Below, in pieces: positions 33,277-35,506 of a DNA stretch of 35,506 nucleotides. The notes under the pieces were generated by a model. It was not told the DNA's origin. It made no database searches and worked only from the letters and a program-made list of their open reading frames with translations. A program made the position numbers and the translations under genes. Position 1 is the first letter of the stretch; every line of letters begins with the position of its first letter. Source of the stretch: Actinomycetota bacterium (GTDB lineage: Bacteria > Actinomycetota > Thermoleophilia > Gaiellales > Gaiellaceae); the NCBI GenBank assembly GCA_005883955.1, contig VAXH01000096.1, positions 1 to 35,506 of the forward strand. The letters are read 5' to 3'.

Positions 33277-35202
33277 GTGAGCCGGTACGCGACGGTCTAC
33301 CCGCTCGTGACGACGCGCGCGCTCGCGCGGCCGTTCACCTACGAGGTGACGGACGGCGCCGCGAAGGGCGCAGTCGTCTCCGTGCCGCTCGGCCGCTCGC
33401 GGCGGCGAGGGGTCGTCGTCGAGCTCGTCGACGAGGCGCCGGCGGGGATCGATTCGGGTCCGATCCTCTCCGTGCTAGACGAACTGCCGCCGGTGCTCGT
33501 CGACCTTGCGTTGTGGGTGGCGGACTACTACGGCTCGACACCCGGGCGCGCGCTGGAGCTGATCGCGCCGGTCAAGCGGAAGCGGCGAAAAGAGCAGGCG
33601 CGGCCGGGGGACCGCCAGGCCCTCGTCGACGAATCCGAGGCGCCCCAGCTGACAGGCGAACAGCGGGCGGCGCTCGAGCGGATCACGGCCTCGCTCGACG
33701 CGGGCGGCGGCCACTTCCTGCTCTACGGAGAGACTGGCAGCGGCAAAACCGAGGTCTACCTCCAGGCGTGTGCAGCGGCGCTCGCGCGCGGCAGGACGGC
33801 AATCGTGCTCGTTCCGGAGATCGCGCTGACGCCTCAGACGCTGGGGCGGTTCCAGGCGCGCTTCGGCGACTCCGTCGCACTGCTCCACTCCGGGCTGAGC
33901 GACGCGGAGCGCCGCGACGAGCGCGAGCGCATCGCGCGCGGCGAGGCAAAGGTCGCCGTCGGCGCACGTTCGGCCGTCTTCGCGCCACTACGTGACGTCG
34001 GCGTCATCTGCGTGGACGAGGAGCACGATCCTTCTTACAAGCAGGAGTCCGACCCGCGCTATGACGCCAGGACCGTGGCGGCCAAGCGCGCGGCTCTCGA
34101 AGACGCCGTTGCGATCTACGGCAGCGCGACGCCAAGGCCCGAGAGCTGGGACAAGCTCGAGCGCCTCGAGCTGGGCGGACGCCTGGGCGGCGCGCTGCCG
34201 GGGGTCCGCGTCGTCGACCTGCGCCGGGAGGCCGGTTACCCGCTCTCGGCGCCGCTACTGAAGGAGCTGGGGGCGATCGAGGAGCAGGGCGGGAAGGCGA
34301 TTCTGCTTCTGAACCGGCGCGGAGTCGCGCCGGCGCTGCACTGCCGGGCCTGCGGGACGACGCTCCGCTGCCCGCTCTGCGACGTGGCACTCGTGCTCCA
34401 TCGTGACGGGAACCTGCGTTGCCACCACTGCGGGCACGAGGAGACCGCGCCGGAGGCGTGTCCCGCCTGCGGGTCGGTCGAGCTGGCCCGGATCGGGGCC
34501 GGCACGCAACGGCTCGAGCGGGAGCTCGCGATCCAGCTCCCGAAGCTCGTCCCGATCCGCCTCGACGCCGACAGCGCGCAGGATCCCGAGGCGCTCGCGG
34601 CGGCGCTCCGCCGCTTCGGCGAGACCGATCGCGCCGTCCTGCTCGGGACGCAGATGGTCGCGAAGGGACACCACTTCAGCGGCGTCTCGCTCGCGGCCGT
34701 GATCAACGCAGATACCGCGCTCGGCGTCCCCGACTTTCGCGCGGACGAGCGGACGTTCCAGCTGCTGACCCAGCTCGCCGGGCGCAGCGGTCGCGATGCG
34801 CCGGGGCGGGTGCTGATCCAGACCTTCCAGCCGGATTCCCGGCCCGTCGAGCTGGCTGCGCGGCACGACGTGCCACGGTTTCTGACCGGCGAGCTCGAAC
34901 GCAGGCGCGAGCTCGGATATCCGCCCTTCCGCCATCTCGTCCGCGTTCTCGCGAGTGGACCCGAGCCGGGGTCTGTGACCCGGGCGCTCGAGGAGGTGCG
35001 CGACGGGATGCGGGGCACCGAGATCCTCGGCCCGGCGCCGCTCTTCCGCCTTCGCGGCCGCCATCGCGCCCAGCTCGTCGCCAAGACGGACGAGCCGCGT
35101 CGGGTCGCCGCCCGGGCCGGGCAGCTGCTGGCTGCCGCGGCGCCGGCGATGCGGAAGGCCGGGCTGACTGCCGTCGTCGACGTCGACCCTCAAAGTTTGT
35201 AG
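33277..35202 (+). CDS. priA: Primosomal protein N' (replication restart helicase PriA)
   Basis: The 641-residue superfamily 2 helicase restarts stalled forks. The N-terminal DNA-binding domain (PLVTTRALARPFTYEV) precedes Walker A GETGSGKTEVYLQ (about 151-158), VPEIALTPQ and the DEEH box (CVDEEHDPSYKQESDPRYDAR, about 245-265). The zinc domain has eight Cys in four pairs (CRACG, CPLCD, CHHCG, CPACG). The ending GTQMVAKGHHFSGVSLAAVINAD and QLAGRSGRDAPGRVLIQTFQPD forms the second helicase lobe. In several other actinobacteria PriA has lost the ATPase motifs; here they are intact. GTG 33277 follows a TAGGCT box by 7 nt. The E. coli protein has 732 residues, so this is a compact form. Confidence 0.95.
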   Translation: MSRYATVYPLVTTRALARPFTYEVTDGAAKGAVVSVPLGRSRRRGVVVELVDEAPAGIDSGPILSVLDELPPVLVDLALWVADYYGSTPGRALELIAPVKRKRRKEQARPGDRQALVDESEAPQLTGEQRAALERITASLDAGGGHFLLYGETGSGKTEVYLQACAAALARGRTAIVLVPEIALTPQTLGRFQARFGDSVALLHSGLSDAERRDERERIARGEAKVAVGARSAVFAPLRDVGVICVDEEHDPSYKQESDPRYDARTVAAKRAALEDAVAIYGSATPRPESWDKLERLELGGRLGGALPGVRVVDLRREAGYPLSAPLLKELGAIEEQGGKAILLLNRRGVAPALHCRACGTTLRCPLCDVALVLHRDGNLRCHHCGHEETAPEACPACGSVELARIGAGTQRLERELAIQLPKLVPIRLDADSAQDPEALAAALRRFGETDRAVLLGTQMVAKGHHFSGVSLAAVINADTALGVPDFRADERTFQLLTQLAGRSGRDAPGRVLIQTFQPDSRPVELAARHDVPRFLTGELERRRELGYPPFRHLVRVLASGPEPGSVTRALEEVRDGMRGTEILGPAPLFRLRGRHRAQLVAKTDEPRRVAARAGQLLAAAAPAMRKAGLTAVVDVDPQSL

Positions 35203-35236
35203 AAGCCCTCGCAGAGGCGTGCTCGCTTCCCGCTCG

Positions 35237-35300
35237 GGACTAGACGGATGTCCGGGCTAAGCCCGGACATCCTTTGGTGCGGCGTCGCAAGCGAGCGCCT
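35237..35300 (+). repeat. Dispersed two-hairpin intergenic element, copy B
   Basis: A perfect 12-bp stem (GGATGTCCGGGC at 35246-35257 with 35261-35272, loop TAA) follows GGACTAGAC. The tail containing GGCGTCGCAAGCGAGCGCC (35281-35299) can fold back on itself (GGCG/CGCC and TCG/CGA). The stem may also terminate priA. The tail ends 34 nt before the def start. Confidence 0.75.
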
Positions 35301-35321
35301 CAGAACCTCTAGGTCAGTCCC

Positions 35322-35327
35322 TAAACT
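35322..35327 (+). promoter_or_regulatory. Candidate -10 box of def
   Basis: TAAACT lies 7 nt before the GTG at 35335, consistent with leaderless transcription. Confidence 0.4.
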
Positions 35328-35334
35328 GGCGGGC

Positions 35335-35506
35335 GTGTCCGAGCAAGACGTCGAACAGCAGGGCGAGGTTCTCGAGGAGAGGCTCGACCCCGAGCGCGAG
35401 GCGCGCCGGCGGCTCGCGCTCGCGCAGATCCGGCAGTACCCGGACCCTGTGCTGCGGATGCGAGCGAACGAGATCGAGAGCTTCGACGACGACCTGCGTC
35501 GGCTGG
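35335..35506 (+). CDS. def: Peptide deformylase, N-terminal part (cut by window end)
   Basis: From GTG 35335 the frame stays open to the window end, giving 57 residues. After an acidic/Arg-rich extension of about 28 residues (MSEQDVEQQGEVLEERLD), the segment LALAQIRQYPDPVLRMRANE (about 28-47) matches the start of peptide deformylases (IxxYPDPVLR), the enzyme that removes the formyl group from nascent proteins. The metal motifs lie beyond the window. The extension is longer than in most deformylases, where the IRxYPDPVLR segment is nearly at the N-terminus; a start farther in would need the ATG at 35458, inside the motif. The gene follows priA, a common neighbour. Confidence 0.85.
   Translation, partial: MSEQDVEQQGEVLEERLDPEREARRRLALAQIRQYPDPVLRMRANEIESFDDDLRRL

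Noticed and set aside
1-35506. CRISPR array, tRNA, rRNA, insertion sequence or prophage
   Set aside because: No regularly spaced repeats, no cloverleaf or rRNA segments and no transposase or integrase proteins were seen on either strand by reading.

Overview
The window is a gene-dense, high-GC stretch with many GTG starts, many 4-nt stop/start overlaps and start codons that lie 6-9 nt behind a TANNNT box. This style, and gene content such as a DUF3352 lipoprotein pair, a DhaM-HPr-enzyme I fusion and a cyclase-ATPase with an N-terminal zinc ribbon, suggests an actinobacterium, most likely of the Thermoleophilia type. That placement is inference from gene content. No rRNA, tRNA, CRISPR array, transposase, integrase or phage gene was seen.

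Layout. 1-2983: two divergent secreted phosphoesterases, the first cut by the window edge. 3018-5078: divergent trpS and aroF. 5079-5335: a gene-free stretch with palindromic repeats. 5336-7429: an adenylate-cyclase/ATPase signalling protein, convergent with a small DUF4242 protein. 7748-12085: a tightly coupled tyrA-aroA-cmk-der operon, followed by an aldo/keto reductase. 13224-26264 (all minus strand): one long glycerol/dihydroxyacetone/phospholipid operon. In transcription order it is glpF, dhaK, dhaL, glpK, glpA, glpB, glpC, a DhaM-HPr-enzyme I fusion, pgsA, an NAD-dependent epimerase and a damaged plsY. 26468-27042: a conserved unknown protein and a 37-residue acidic peptide. 27238-31354: two tandem DUF3352 lipoproteins and metK. 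31351-33024: a DtxR-family regulator divergent from a ZIP metal transporter, with palindromic sites at both starts. 33277-35506: priA and the start of def.

How the genes fit together. GlpF admits glycerol, GlpK makes glycerol-3-phosphate and GlpABC oxidises it to dihydroxyacetone phosphate. DhaK/DhaL phosphorylate dihydroxyacetone with phosphate supplied from PEP by a single protein carrying every PTS carrier step. PlsY and PgsA, at the end of the same operon, use glycerol-3-phosphate for membrane lipid. The plsY reading frame is broken in this sequence.

The most unusual signal not explained by genes is a dispersed intergenic element of about 64 nt, seen three times (12112-12173, 32070-32133 on the minus strand, 35237-35300). 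It has a hairpin with compensatory base changes followed by a near-invariant tail that can itself fold, and each copy lies 15-34 nt upstream of a start codon in the same orientation. Other notable points are a probable AUU start codon, unusual active-site residues in AroA and TrpRS, and unusual metal ligands in the DtxR-family protein.
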